Positions 6,314-10,841 of a stretch of DNA of 10,841 bases are shown here, in pieces. Positions within the stretch are counted from its first letter, which is position 1. Each line of letters begins with the position of its first letter. The notes below the pieces were generated by a model. That model was not told the DNA's origin. It saw only the letters and a list, made by a program, of their open reading frames with translations, and searched no databases. The position numbers and the translations under genes are program-made. The DNA is from UBA73 sp964364885 (GTDB taxonomy: Archaea > Nanobdellota > Nanobdellia > Pacearchaeales > GW2011-AR1): contig CAYIOA010000028.1 of assembly GCA_964364885.1 (NCBI GenBank), positions 1-10,841 on the forward strand. Reading direction: 5' to 3'.

Positions 6314-6795
6314 TAGTTAGATTCTCCTATTTTTTGTTCATTGAGCACTTTTTTATTTTTTAAGGTTATCAAATTCTCTTCTGCAACAGGCACTAAATAG
6401 CCTGGTGAGTTGACGATTTTTCCGGATATTAAAACTTTTTTGTGGACAATTAACTGCCTTGCCTGCTTGATTGTGCTGGCCATCTTATTTTTTCCTACAA
6501 TTGTTGATAATCTTCTATTCATAAAGTCTTCTACTTTTAAGTCTAGAATGTTAGAGGTATTTTCTGCCTTCAAACCAAGAGAGTTTAGCTTGCTGAACAG
6601 CACTTGCTGCTCTTCTATAGGGTGCCTCGCAAGTTCCTTTGCTCTATTTCTAAAGTATTTTATTTTGGCTAATGTTTTCCATATTTCCCTCTTATTTTTT
6701 AGCCCATATTTTTTTACAAGCTCGTCTTCTTCTTTAATTCTTATTTTTTCATAAGGCTTTCTCGGCTTGGAATATTTTTTCTTTTTTCTTATCAT
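6313..6795 (-). CDS. rps4: Small ribosomal subunit protein uS4
   Basis: A 16S rRNA-binding protein that nucleates assembly of the small subunit. The 160-residue product begins with the basic IRKKKKYSKPRKPYEK, has the helical YGLKNKREIWKTLAKIKYFRNRAKELA section, and then the S4 RNA-binding domain at about 100-150 (MNRRLSTIVGKNKMA, ARQLIVHKKVLISGKIVNSPGYLV). It is a little shorter than usual archaeal uS4. The start overlaps the uS13 stop by 4 bp, and GAGGAG at 6799-6804 serves as Shine-Dalgarno inside uS13. It ends in a one-base overlap with uS11. Confidence 0.97.
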   Translation of the reverse strand: MIRKKKKYSKPRKPYEKIRIKEEDELVKKYGLKNKREIWKTLAKIKYFRNRAKELARHPIEEQQVLFSKLNSLGLKAENTSNILDLKVEDFMNRRLSTIVGKNKMASTIKQARQLIVHKKVLISGKIVNSPGYLVPVAEENLITLKNKKVLNEQKIGESN

Positions 6796-7280
6796 TTGCT
6801 CCTCTTAACTCCTACTGCCTTCCCCCTCTTTCTAAAATGAGAGCGAGTGCGCTGACCTCGAACTGGAAGGCCTGATGAATGCCTAACTCCCTTATAACTT
6901 CTTATTTTCCTTAATCTTCTTATATCAAAATCTTTCTTTATATCTAAATTGGAGCCTATATAGTGTTTTGTCTCTCCATCCTCAAAACCAAAAATTCTGT
7001 TTTTGAGAAAATTAGTTATGTTTGCTTCTTTAAAAAATTGCTCTATCTTTGCTATCTCTTCTTTTGATAACTCTGAAATTTTTTTGTTTCGCGGAATTTT
7101 AAGGTTCACGCAGGTAAAATTTGAGATTCCCCATGAAACGCCTTTGACTTTTGTTAGACCTACATATACGTTTTTTGATCCCGGAATGTCATAGCCTGAA
7201 ATTCTAATTAGCATTTCTTCGCTTTCTATATTTTCCCTTGGCGTCTGCTTTTCCTTTTGTATCTGCTTTTCTTTCTCCAT
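6792..7280 (-). CDS. rps13: Small ribosomal subunit protein uS13
   Basis: A 30S head protein contacting tRNA and the large subunit. The 162-residue product carries a charged, Gln/Lys/Glu-rich N-terminal stretch (about 1-22) before the conserved start LIRISGYDIPGSKNVYVGLTKVKGV. The rRNA-binding end has RLRKIRSYKGVRHSSGLPVRGQRTRSHFRKRGKAVGVKR. The ATG at 7280 is one base after the DUF655 stop, and no Shine-Dalgarno is seen, so coupling to DUF655 is likely. An internal ATG at 7214, just before LIRISG, is a possible shorter start, but the upstream ATG makes the tight gene junction. Confidence 0.95.
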   Translation of the reverse strand: MEKEKQIQKEKQTPRENIESEEMLIRISGYDIPGSKNVYVGLTKVKGVSWGISNFTCVNLKIPRNKKISELSKEEIAKIEQFFKEANITNFLKNRIFGFEDGETKHYIGSNLDIKKDFDIRRLRKIRSYKGVRHSSGLPVRGQRTRSHFRKRGKAVGVKRSK

Positions 7281-7281
7281 T

Positions 7282-7821
7282 TTATCTTACAAATAAATTA
7301 AATCGCTGTCTTTCCAGCAATTCCTCTAATAGGCGTTTTTCTATTGCTTTTTTAGGATCTGAAATACTTTTAACCCTGTTTTTGATATCTTCGAACGACT
7401 CAAACGGCTTTTCTTTTCTTACATTTAGTATTTCTTGTGTATGTTTCTTTCCGAAACCAGGCAAGAGTTCTATTTGATGCAGCCGAGTATTAATCGCCTG
7501 CGCTTTGTTGAAAAATTCAACAAATTCTTTTTCCCGCTCAATCACTACTCCCTCTATAAATTCTTGCAATTGAATTTTGGCAGTCTCGGTTAGTTTTTCT
7601 CTCTGAAGTCTGCCGGCTATATAGTATATTTTATCTCTCTTTTCCTGGCCTATATAAACTTTTTCCTTTGGAGAGAGCGCAATCCCTCTTCTTGGCACAA
7701 GCTCGAGCAGAGTGAAAGTCTTAATTCCTATGGCTTGGGCTATAGGAGAGGTTCTCTTCCCCATTGGATAACCATAAGGGAGATAATCTAAGATCATTAC
7801 GTAGTCTTCTTTCTCTGTCAT
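7282..7821 (-). CDS. DUF655 family protein with C-terminal helix-hairpin-helix
   Basis: The 179-residue product matches the archaeal DUF655 family, including the early DYVMILDYLPYGYP segment, PIAQAIGIKTFTLLELVPR, and IAGRLQREKL. A helix-hairpin-helix-like section lies near 118-150 (LLPGFGKKHTQEILNVRKEKPFESFEDIKNRV). DUF655 has a predicted nucleic-acid-binding role but no established function. In many archaea it lies after rpl21e and rpoF and before the 16S dimethyladenosine transferase gene. Here it keeps the first neighbours but is followed by uS13 after one base. It is separated from rpoF by 98 bp holding candidate promoters (7871-7878), so it may head the uS13-uS4-uS11 unit. Confidence 0.93.
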   Translation of the reverse strand: MTEKEDYVMILDYLPYGYPMGKRTSPIAQAIGIKTFTLLELVPRRGIALSPKEKVYIGQEKRDKIYYIAGRLQREKLTETAKIQLQEFIEGVVIEREKEFVEFFNKAQAINTRLHQIELLPGFGKKHTQEILNVRKEKPFESFEDIKNRVKSISDPKKAIEKRLLEELLERQRFNLFVR

Positions 7822-7870
7822 TTTGTGTTTTGAATGTGGATTTCACACTAATAAATCCAGTAAGAAGCGC

Positions 7871-7878
7871 TTTAAAAA
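7871..7878 (-). promoter_or_regulatory. Candidate TATA box for the DUF655-ribosomal protein unit
   Basis: On the minus strand TTTTTAAA is centred about 53 bp before the DUF655 ATG. It would start transcription near 7849 with a leader of about 28 nt, although no Shine-Dalgarno is seen there. A second AT-rich box at about 7850-7857 would give a leader of about 6 nt. Which is used cannot be told from sequence. Confidence 0.3.
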
Positions 7879-7919
7879 TGTTGCTTTATTAGCCAATGAA
7901 GAAAAAGAGAGGCATGCTG

Positions 7920-8225
7920 TTAGCTGGAATAACCTTTAACAATGTCTAGAATTGCGTTTGTTTCTTCTTCGTTTAGAGTTACCTCTGTAAAGAGCTTCTG
8001 TAAATCCTCTGAGTCCTTAGGGAGGAAGTCTACTATCTTTATTATATTCTCTTCCTTAAGTTTGATATTGTTCAAATTATGAAGTTTATCTTTTAATTCT
8101 TCTGCCTTGGCTTTTGATAGCTTAGTGAATTTTTTCAGATAGTCTTTAAGTGGTTTTTTTTCTTCTAAATCTTTTACTACTTCATAGACTTCAGCCATTG
8201 TTAGAGGTGTTTTTTCAAGTATCAT
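7920..8225 (-). CDS. rpoF: DNA-directed RNA polymerase subunit Rpo4 (RpoF)
   Basis: Rpo4 forms the stalk of archaeal RNA polymerase with Rpo7 (equivalent to Rpb4). The 101-residue product is short and mostly helical, with MILEKTPLTMAEVYEVVKDLEEKKPL at the start and an HRDC-like C-terminal part, IIKIVDFLPKDSEDLQKLFTEVTLNEEETNAILDIVKGY. It is slightly shorter than typical archaeal Rpo4. The start overlaps the eL21 stop by 4 bp (ATGA), so the two are translated in coupling. This eL21-Rpo4 order is common across archaea and strongly supports the call. Confidence 0.93.
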   Translation of the reverse strand: MILEKTPLTMAEVYEVVKDLEEKKPLKDYLKKFTKLSKAKAEELKDKLHNLNNIKLKEENIIKIVDFLPKDSEDLQKLFTEVTLNEEETNAILDIVKGYSS

Positions 8226-8482
8226 TTTGTTTCCTGTATCTTTTTTAGATGGATTGGCTTGATTATATATCTTTTTGGTTTGTTTAAATCTTTTATCTCT
8301 ATATGGTATGCAGAGCCACGCTTTTCTATTATTCTTCCTGTTCTTCCTTGAAGCCTTTTTGAATAACCAAATGGAACGCTCAGTTCTTTAACTACTGCTA
8401 CTGGATCTCCTGCATTAAACTCCTGAAAATAATGCGAAAGAGACAACTTTCCCTTTGCACGCGGTTTCTTGTGGGTTAACAT
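8222..8482 (-). CDS. rpl21e: Large ribosomal subunit protein eL21
   Basis: An archaeal/eukaryotic-type 50S protein. The 86-residue product shows the eL21 pattern: LTHKKPRAKGKLSLSHYFQEFNAGDPVAVV, FGYSKRLQGRTGRIIEKRGSAYHIEI and RYIIKPIHLKKI. It is roughly ten residues shorter than usual. A TTTATAAA box lies 25.5 bp before the ATG, and no Shine-Dalgarno is seen, so the transcript should be leaderless. This promoter probably drives eL21 and Rpo4 and perhaps the whole downstream cluster. Confidence 0.96.
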   Translation of the reverse strand: MLTHKKPRAKGKLSLSHYFQEFNAGDPVAVVKELSVPFGYSKRLQGRTGRIIEKRGSAYHIEIKDLNKPKRYIIKPIHLKKIQETK

Positions 8483-8503
8483 ATAGATAAGTAAAAAAGT
8501 CGG

Positions 8504-8511
8504 TTTATAAA
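8504..8511 (-). promoter_or_regulatory. TATA box of rpl21e
   Basis: TTTATAAA (palindromic) centred 25.5 bp before the ATG at 8482. It sits just beyond the stop of the upstream zinc-ribbon gene, so initiation here follows closely on any transcript coming from that gene. Confidence 0.6.
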
Positions 8512-8520
8512 GATTTTGCC

Positions 8521-8727
8521 TTATTTTCTAAGCTCTTTTGTTTTTTGAGAGGGATCAAATGATACAGATCCTTGGAATAAATTTCCTGCTTCTCTTGCTG
8601 TCTCCATGTTTTGAATTATTGCATTAAACATATTTTCTCCCCAGACTTTCAAACCGCATGGGCGGCATACATCAATAACAGAACTATCTTCAATGTTTGA
8701 TTTGCAGTATATACAACGTTTTGGCAT
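8521..8727 (-). CDS. Small zinc-ribbon protein of unknown function
   Basis: The 68-residue product has two Cys pairs, Cys5-x2-Cys8 and Cys21-x2-Cys24, in the pattern of a treble-clef or zinc-ribbon knuckle (RCIYCKSN... VCRPCGLKVWGE). A helix follows, containing MFNAIIQNMETAREAGN, and then a polar tail. It should bind one zinc ion. I recognise the general look as a small archaeal zinc protein but cannot name a role. It lies on the same strand and 38 bp upstream of rpl21e, which has its own promoter. A GAGGT Shine-Dalgarno at 8733-8740 and a TATA-like box about 50 bp upstream make it a leadered gene, unlike most first genes here. Divergent from the 8863 membrane gene. Confidence 0.85.
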   Translation of the reverse strand: MPKRCIYCKSNIEDSSVIDVCRPCGLKVWGENMFNAIIQNMETAREAGNLFQGSVSFDPSQKTKELRK

Positions 8728-8732
8728 AAAAT

Positions 8733-8740
8733 TACCTCTT
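8733..8740 (-). promoter_or_regulatory. Shine-Dalgarno of the zinc-ribbon gene
   Basis: On the minus strand AAAGAGGT ends 5 bp before the ATG at 8727. With the box at 8773-8780 it predicts a leader of about 24 nt. Confidence 0.6.
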
Positions 8741-8772
8741 TCTAGGCTATTTGAAGTTAGTGATTAAGATAG

Positions 8773-8780
8773 TATTTAAA
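8773..8780 (-). promoter_or_regulatory. TATA-like box of the zinc-ribbon gene
   Basis: On the minus strand TTTAAATA is centred about 49.5 bp before the ATG at 8727, twice the distance seen for the leaderless genes, leaving room for a leader with a Shine-Dalgarno. Confidence 0.5.
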
Positions 8781-8832
8781 GATTGCTAAATTTTTTTATG
8801 AATTTCTGCGTTACCACAAAGATTAAAAGGAG

Positions 8833-8840
8833 TTTTTAAT
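8833..8840 (+). promoter_or_regulatory. TATA-like box of the thiol-redox unit
   Basis: TTTTTAAT is centred about 26.5 bp before the ATG at 8863. The gene has no Shine-Dalgarno next to its start, which fits a leaderless transcript. Confidence 0.4.
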
Positions 8841-8862
8841 AGTTAATTTTGTTTTTTATAAT

Positions 8863-9438
8863 ATGAAAAAGGATAATAGGAATTTTGATGTTTTTTATGA
8901 TGTTTTTACAAATTGGAAGTATCTGGCATTAACTCTCTTTGTCTCTTTTATTTTTTATTTCCTGAATGGAGCCATTGCAAATGCTCAAAATTATATGTCT
9001 TTCTATAAATCCCTGGGATTTCTTGGGGCTACAAGTATTCTTGCTATTCTCTCTTTAAAATTTTTAGATAGTGTTAGTTATTTGACTGCTGGAGGGATAG
9101 TTGTTCTTAGCTTATTGTTCGGGGTTTTATTTAGTTTGCTCGCATATAGGTTTGGGATTATGAAAAGTGCAATTGATGGAAAAATTGGATTAACCGGCGG
9201 AGCAGGATTATTTTTTGGACTTGCTGCTCCTGGATGTGCTGCTTGCGGCGTCGGTCTTGTTAGTCTGCTCGGGTTTTCTTCTGCATTAGCCAGCCTGCCA
9301 TTTAAAGGCAAAGAAATTGTTTTTATTGCTATTGGTCTTTTGGCTATCTCGATTTCAAATGTTTCATCAAGCATAGGGAGAAGTTGCAATTTGAATAATA
9401 ATATTTCAAAAAGAAAAATGAAAGGAGGTAATTTATAA
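8863..9438 (+). CDS. Multi-pass membrane protein with intramembrane CxxC, DsbA partner
   Basis: The 191-residue product has about five or six hydrophobic segments (near 18-37, 50-66, 73-96, 106-125, 128-146 and 150-168). In the second half a glycine-rich stretch GLTGGAGLFFGLAAPGCAAC (109-128) holds Cys125-Ala-Ala-Cys128 at or next to the membrane. A third Cys is at 175 near the polar, basic end. Its stop overlaps the ATG of the DsbA-like gene by one base, so the two are translated together. A membrane CxxC protein next to DsbA suggests it exchanges electrons with it, as DsbB, VKOR or CcdA-type proteins do, but it does not look like any of these and the role is inferred. It could instead be a CcdA-like carrier or a transporter. 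Confidence 0.85.
   Translation: MKKDNRNFDVFYDVFTNWKYLALTLFVSFIFYFLNGAIANAQNYMSFYKSLGFLGATSILAILSLKFLDSVSYLTAGGIVVLSLLFGVLFSLLAYRFGIMKSAIDGKIGLTGGAGLFFGLAAPGCAACGVGLVSLLGFSSALASLPFKGKEIVFIAIGLLAISISNVSSSIGRSCNLNNNISKRKMKGGNL
9422..9429 (+). promoter_or_regulatory. Shine-Dalgarno of the dsbA-like gene
   Basis: AAGGAGGT lies inside the last codons of the membrane protein gene, about 8 bp before the ATG at 9438. Together with the TAATG stop-start overlap, this indicates coupled translation at high efficiency. Confidence 0.7.
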
Positions 9439-10133
9439 TGGGCGAAGAAAGTATTAGTGTAAAGAAAGAAACTCTATGGAAGTATTCTACCTTTTTATTG
9501 GGAGCTCTCGTGATAGTTCTTCTTGTTGTTATGTTTACAGGTAATGAAGGTCCGGCTCCTATAACAGGAAAAGTTGTTGACAATCCTACAGTCGGAGTAC
9601 AACCTTCAAAAGTCAGCGCGAGTGCTGATGATGATGCTGTCTTGGGCGATAAAAATGCTAAGGTAACAATAATAGAGTTTTCTGATTATCAGTGTCCATT
9701 TTGCTCTAGATTTTGGTCTCAAACTCTTCCACAGATTAAAAAAGAGTATATTGACAGTGGAAAAGTAAAATTAGTGTTTAGAGACTTTCCACTAACAAGT
9801 ATACATCCGATGGCACAGCCTGCTTCAGAGGCTACTGAATGCGTAAGAGAAAAAGGAGGAGATGATGCTTTTTGGAAGATGCATGATAAAATATTTGGAA
9901 ATCAACAATCACTTAATAACGATAATTTGAAAAAATGGGCAAAGGAACTTGGATATGATATTGGCAGCTGCCTTGATTCAGGCAAGTTTAAGAGTGAAGT
10001 ACAGAAAGACTCCAGTGATGCGCAAGCTGCTGGCGGACAAGGAACACCGTATTTTGTCATAAATGGAAAACCTTTAAGCGGAGCACAGCCATTTGAATCA
10101 TTCAAGCAAGTTATTGACGCTGAACTTAGTTAA
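9438..10133 (+). CDS. Membrane-anchored DsbA-like thiol:disulfide oxidoreductase
   Basis: Probably oxidises or isomerises disulfides of exported proteins on the outer side of the cytoplasmic membrane. The 231-residue product has an N-terminal anchor (about 17-34, FLLGALVIVLLVVMF), a short linker with ITGKVV (42-47), and a thioredoxin-like DsbA domain from about 65. The active site is Cys86-Pro-Phe-Cys89 in FSDYQCPFC, with cis-proline Pro204 in GTPYFVING and the family segment VFRDFPL (113-119). A further Cys pair, Cys135 (ATECVREKG) and Cys178 (GSCLDSGKF), matches the second, structural disulfide known in several DsbA-like proteins. No lipobox is present. It is coupled to the preceding membrane CxxC protein, its likely redox partner. 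The member of the DsbA family is clear, but its preferred reaction (oxidase or isomerase) is not. Confidence 0.94.
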   Translation: MGEESISVKKETLWKYSTFLLGALVIVLLVVMFTGNEGPAPITGKVVDNPTVGVQPSKVSASADDDAVLGDKNAKVTIIEFSDYQCPFCSRFWSQTLPQIKKEYIDSGKVKLVFRDFPLTSIHPMAQPASEATECVREKGGDDAFWKMHDKIFGNQQSLNNDNLKKWAKELGYDIGSCLDSGKFKSEVQKDSSDAQAAGGQGTPYFVINGKPLSGAQPFESFKQVIDAELS

Positions 10134-10163
10134 TTTTTATTTTGTTTTTTATTTTTAATTTTT
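10134..10163 (+). terminator. T-rich terminator after the dsbA-like gene
   Basis: Thirty bases directly after the stop codon are almost entirely T with a few A and G, including runs of five to six T. This fits archaeal T-tract termination of the two-gene redox unit. Confidence 0.6.
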
Positions 10164-10169
10164 CATACT

Positions 10170-10281
10170 CTCTTGCTGCGGACCTGCTCGCTGATGCTAT
10201 GCGGTTCCTCGCTGTGGATGTTAATTTTGTTCACTCTTGTTGCGCAGCTTCTCGCTAACGCTGCGAGCTTGCTCACTGCGG
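10170..10281. repeat. Two degenerate 48-bp direct repeats, GC-rich
   Basis: 10170-10217 and 10234-10281 align without gaps over 48 bp with 35 identical positions, at a 64-bp period. Both start CTCTTG, contain CTCGCT, and end in a C-x-CTG-x-GG pattern. They are much richer in G+C than the rest of the window and contain no credible gene. They may be copies of a small dispersed intergenic repeat. Confidence 0.6.
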
Positions 10282-10291
10282 TGAACAAAAT
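10224..10291. repeat. 11-bp inverted repeat enclosing the second repeat copy
   Basis: ATTTTGTTCAC at 10224-10234 and GTGAACAAAAT at 10281-10291 are perfect inverted repeats. Inside are further complementary pieces (CGCAGC at 10243-10248, GCTGCG at 10260-10265), so RNA or single-stranded DNA could form a long hairpin. Its right end is the discriminator base of tRNA-Ala. It could stop convergent transcripts from either side or aid 3' processing, but this is inference. Confidence 0.6.
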
Positions 10292-10361
10292 GGACCCACC
10301 GCGAATCGAACGCGGATCTCCTCAGTGCAAATGAGGTGTTATACCATTAGACTATGGGCCC
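10291..10361 (-). tRNA. tRNA-Ala (anticodon UGC)
   Basis: A 71-nt class I tRNA. The acceptor GGGCCCA pairs with TGGGTCC and includes the G3-U70 wobble that marks alanine tRNAs. The discriminator is A and no CCA is encoded. The anticodon stem CCTCA/TGAGG encloses the loop TTTGCAC, giving anticodon UGC (reads GCA and related Ala codons). The T-arm CCGCG-TTCGATT-CGCGG is perfect. The D-arm is weak, with two sure pairs and a possible C-A mismatch, and the variable loop has only 4 nt, making it a compact tRNA. Confidence 0.93.
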
Positions 10362-10383
10362 TAATAACTTTGGGCATATATCG

Positions 10384-10391
10384 TTTTTAAG
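10384..10391 (-). promoter_or_regulatory. TATA-like box of tRNA-Ala
   Basis: On the minus strand CTTAAAAA is centred about 26.5 bp before the mature 5' end, matching the spacing at tRNA-Leu. A nearer ATATATG-like sequence at 10375-10381 is too close (about 17 bp) to set the start. Confidence 0.5.
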
Positions 10392-10439
10392 TTTTTACAT
10401 TAAGAATTCTATAGTGAAGAGAGTATTGGGAATCATTTC

Positions 10440-10772
10440 TTATTTTTTAGATTTGTACTCTTCATTCTGATATCTTTCGCATCCTCTTTTGAACTCCTCT
10501 AATGGAGGAAGATTTGAAGTTCTAGAATGAGTTATATCAAAAAATCCTTGTGTTTTACTGCGGACTGAAGTCCGCAGTTTGTCTGGATTTTTGGATGTCC
10601 AAGATTCTCCACGCACTGAAGTGCGTGGTTTGTCAAGAATCTTGGCATCAAAAATTTGTGCTAATCTTTTAAAAAGGTCTGGGTAATACCAGCATCTATC
10701 ATGTCCTTGTTTATCCATCCATTCCTGAATTGTTTGTCTTGCTTCATTATACCTTCTTTCTAAATCTTCCAT
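10440..10772 (-). CDS. Small unknown protein with in-frame palindromic insertions
   Basis: The 110-residue product (ATG at 10772) has two conserved-looking blocks: an N-terminal one, MEDLERRYNEARQTIQEWM, continuing to GHDRCWYYPDLFKRLAQIF (about 24-41), and a C-terminal one, LPPLEEFKRGCERYQNEEY (88-106). Between them lies a low-complexity section with two similar decapeptides, DKPRTSVRGE (47-56) and DKLRTSVRSK (64-73). Each is encoded by a DNA palindrome in the same frame. A degenerate third RTS occurs near 84-86. I infer that mobile palindromes entered a loop between the blocks without breaking the frame. The family is not one I can name. A TTG at 10802 could extend the frame by 10 codons, and an in-frame stop at 10821-10823 closes it upstream. 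No clear Shine-Dalgarno was seen. Confidence 0.75.
   Translation of the reverse strand: MEDLERRYNEARQTIQEWMDKQGHDRCWYYPDLFKRLAQIFDAKILDKPRTSVRGESWTSKNPDKLRTSVRSKTQGFFDITHSRTSNLPPLEEFKRGCERYQNEEYKSKK
10540..10592. repeat. Nested palindromic element, unit 1
   Basis: The inner palindrome 10558-10577 has an 8-bp stem (CTGCGGAC/GTCCGCAG) with TGAA loop. Outer arms AAAAATCC (10540-10547) and GGATTTTT (10585-10592) are also perfectly complementary. Next to the inner palindrome is TTTGTC, shared with unit 2. Confidence 0.8.
10599..10645. repeat. Nested palindromic element, unit 2
   Basis: The inner palindrome 10609-10628 has an 8-bp stem (CCACGCAC/GTGCGTGG) with the same TGAA loop, followed by TTTGTC. 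Outer arms CCAAGATTCT (10599-10608) and AGAATCTTGG (10636-10645) are a perfect 10-bp inverted repeat. Compared with unit 1 the inner stem differs at three positions, each matched by a compensating change on the other arm. Confidence 0.85.
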
Positions 10773-10841
10773 TTTATCAATTTTACTTATAGCAGAAGAC
10801 AAAAATATTTGAGCAGCTTTTTAGTCTTCCGCTAATAGTCC

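Noticed and set aside
6410..6754. Long open frames antisense to ribosomal and other genes (also 151-405, 4341-4595, 7003-7477, 9078-9389)
   Set aside because: They lie fully opposite confidently identified genes, have no start signals of their own, and their translations look like low-complexity byproducts of the opposite strand.
7896..7949. A 17-residue plus-strand frame starting MKKKRGM between rpoF and DUF655
   Set aside because: It has no Shine-Dalgarno or promoter at the right distance and runs into the end of rpoF on the other strand.
8863..10133. Membrane protein as VKOR or DsbB
   Set aside because: VKOR and DsbB have two Cys pairs and four-helix bundles with known patterns. Here only one CxxC is seen in a different, Gly-rich setting.
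10540..10645. Possible CRISPR repeats
   Set aside because: There are only two units, the stems differ in sequence, the spacing is not that of repeat-spacer arrays, and the segment is read as protein. A palindromic mobile element fits better.

Overview
The window looks like a chromosomal piece of a small-genome archaeon of the DPANN group. I infer a Woesearchaeota/Pacearchaeota-type lineage from the gene set, the AT-rich composition and the short versions of the RNA polymerase and ribosomal proteins. Archaeal identity is secure: uS13-uS4-uS11-Rpo3, eL21-Rpo4-DUF655, Kae1, a threonyl-tRNA synthetase with the archaeal editing domain, TATA-type promoters, and tRNA genes without an encoded CCA. 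The phylum is not proven.

Layout. 51-2811 (+): thrS, an unknown protein with a coiled-coil tail, and a DUF192-like protein. 2858-2980 (+): a 40-residue basic protein behind a near-perfect Shine-Dalgarno, ended by a T-tract. 3056-4024 (+): kae1, not fused to Bud32. 4025-4177: a 151-bp-period duplication of the 3' end of the adjacent tRNA-Leu gene, which looks like an integration scar. 4178-4261 (-): tRNA-Leu with anticodon AAG. 4310-8482 (-): an information-processing cluster read in the order eL21, Rpo4, DUF655, uS13, uS4, uS11, a deacetylase-fold protein, Rpo3. 8521-8727 (-): a small zinc-ribbon protein. 8863-10133 (+): a two-gene thiol-redox unit, made of a multi-pass membrane protein with a CxxC pair and a membrane-anchored DsbA-like thioredoxin. 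10170-10291: a GC-rich degenerate repeat with an inverted repeat, abutting tRNA-Ala(UGC) at 10291-10361 (-). 10440-10772 (-): a small unknown gene carrying two nested palindromes in frame.

Most genes serve translation and transcription: tRNA charging (ThrRS), tRNA t6A modification (Kae1), small and large ribosomal subunit proteins, RNA polymerase subunits and two tRNAs. The redox pair probably makes disulfide bonds outside the cytoplasmic membrane.

Promoters fall into two spacing classes. TATA-like boxes lie about 25-27 bp before the ATG of thrS, the 1801 gene, kae1, rpoD, rpl21e and the 8863 gene, and the same distance before both tRNAs, which implies leaderless mRNAs. For the 2858 and 8727 genes the box is about 50-55 bp upstream and a Shine-Dalgarno is present. 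The most unusual items are the in-frame palindromic elements at 10540-10645, the A34 tRNA-Leu with its duplicated 3' end, the tiny 2858 gene, and the membrane CxxC/DsbA pair.
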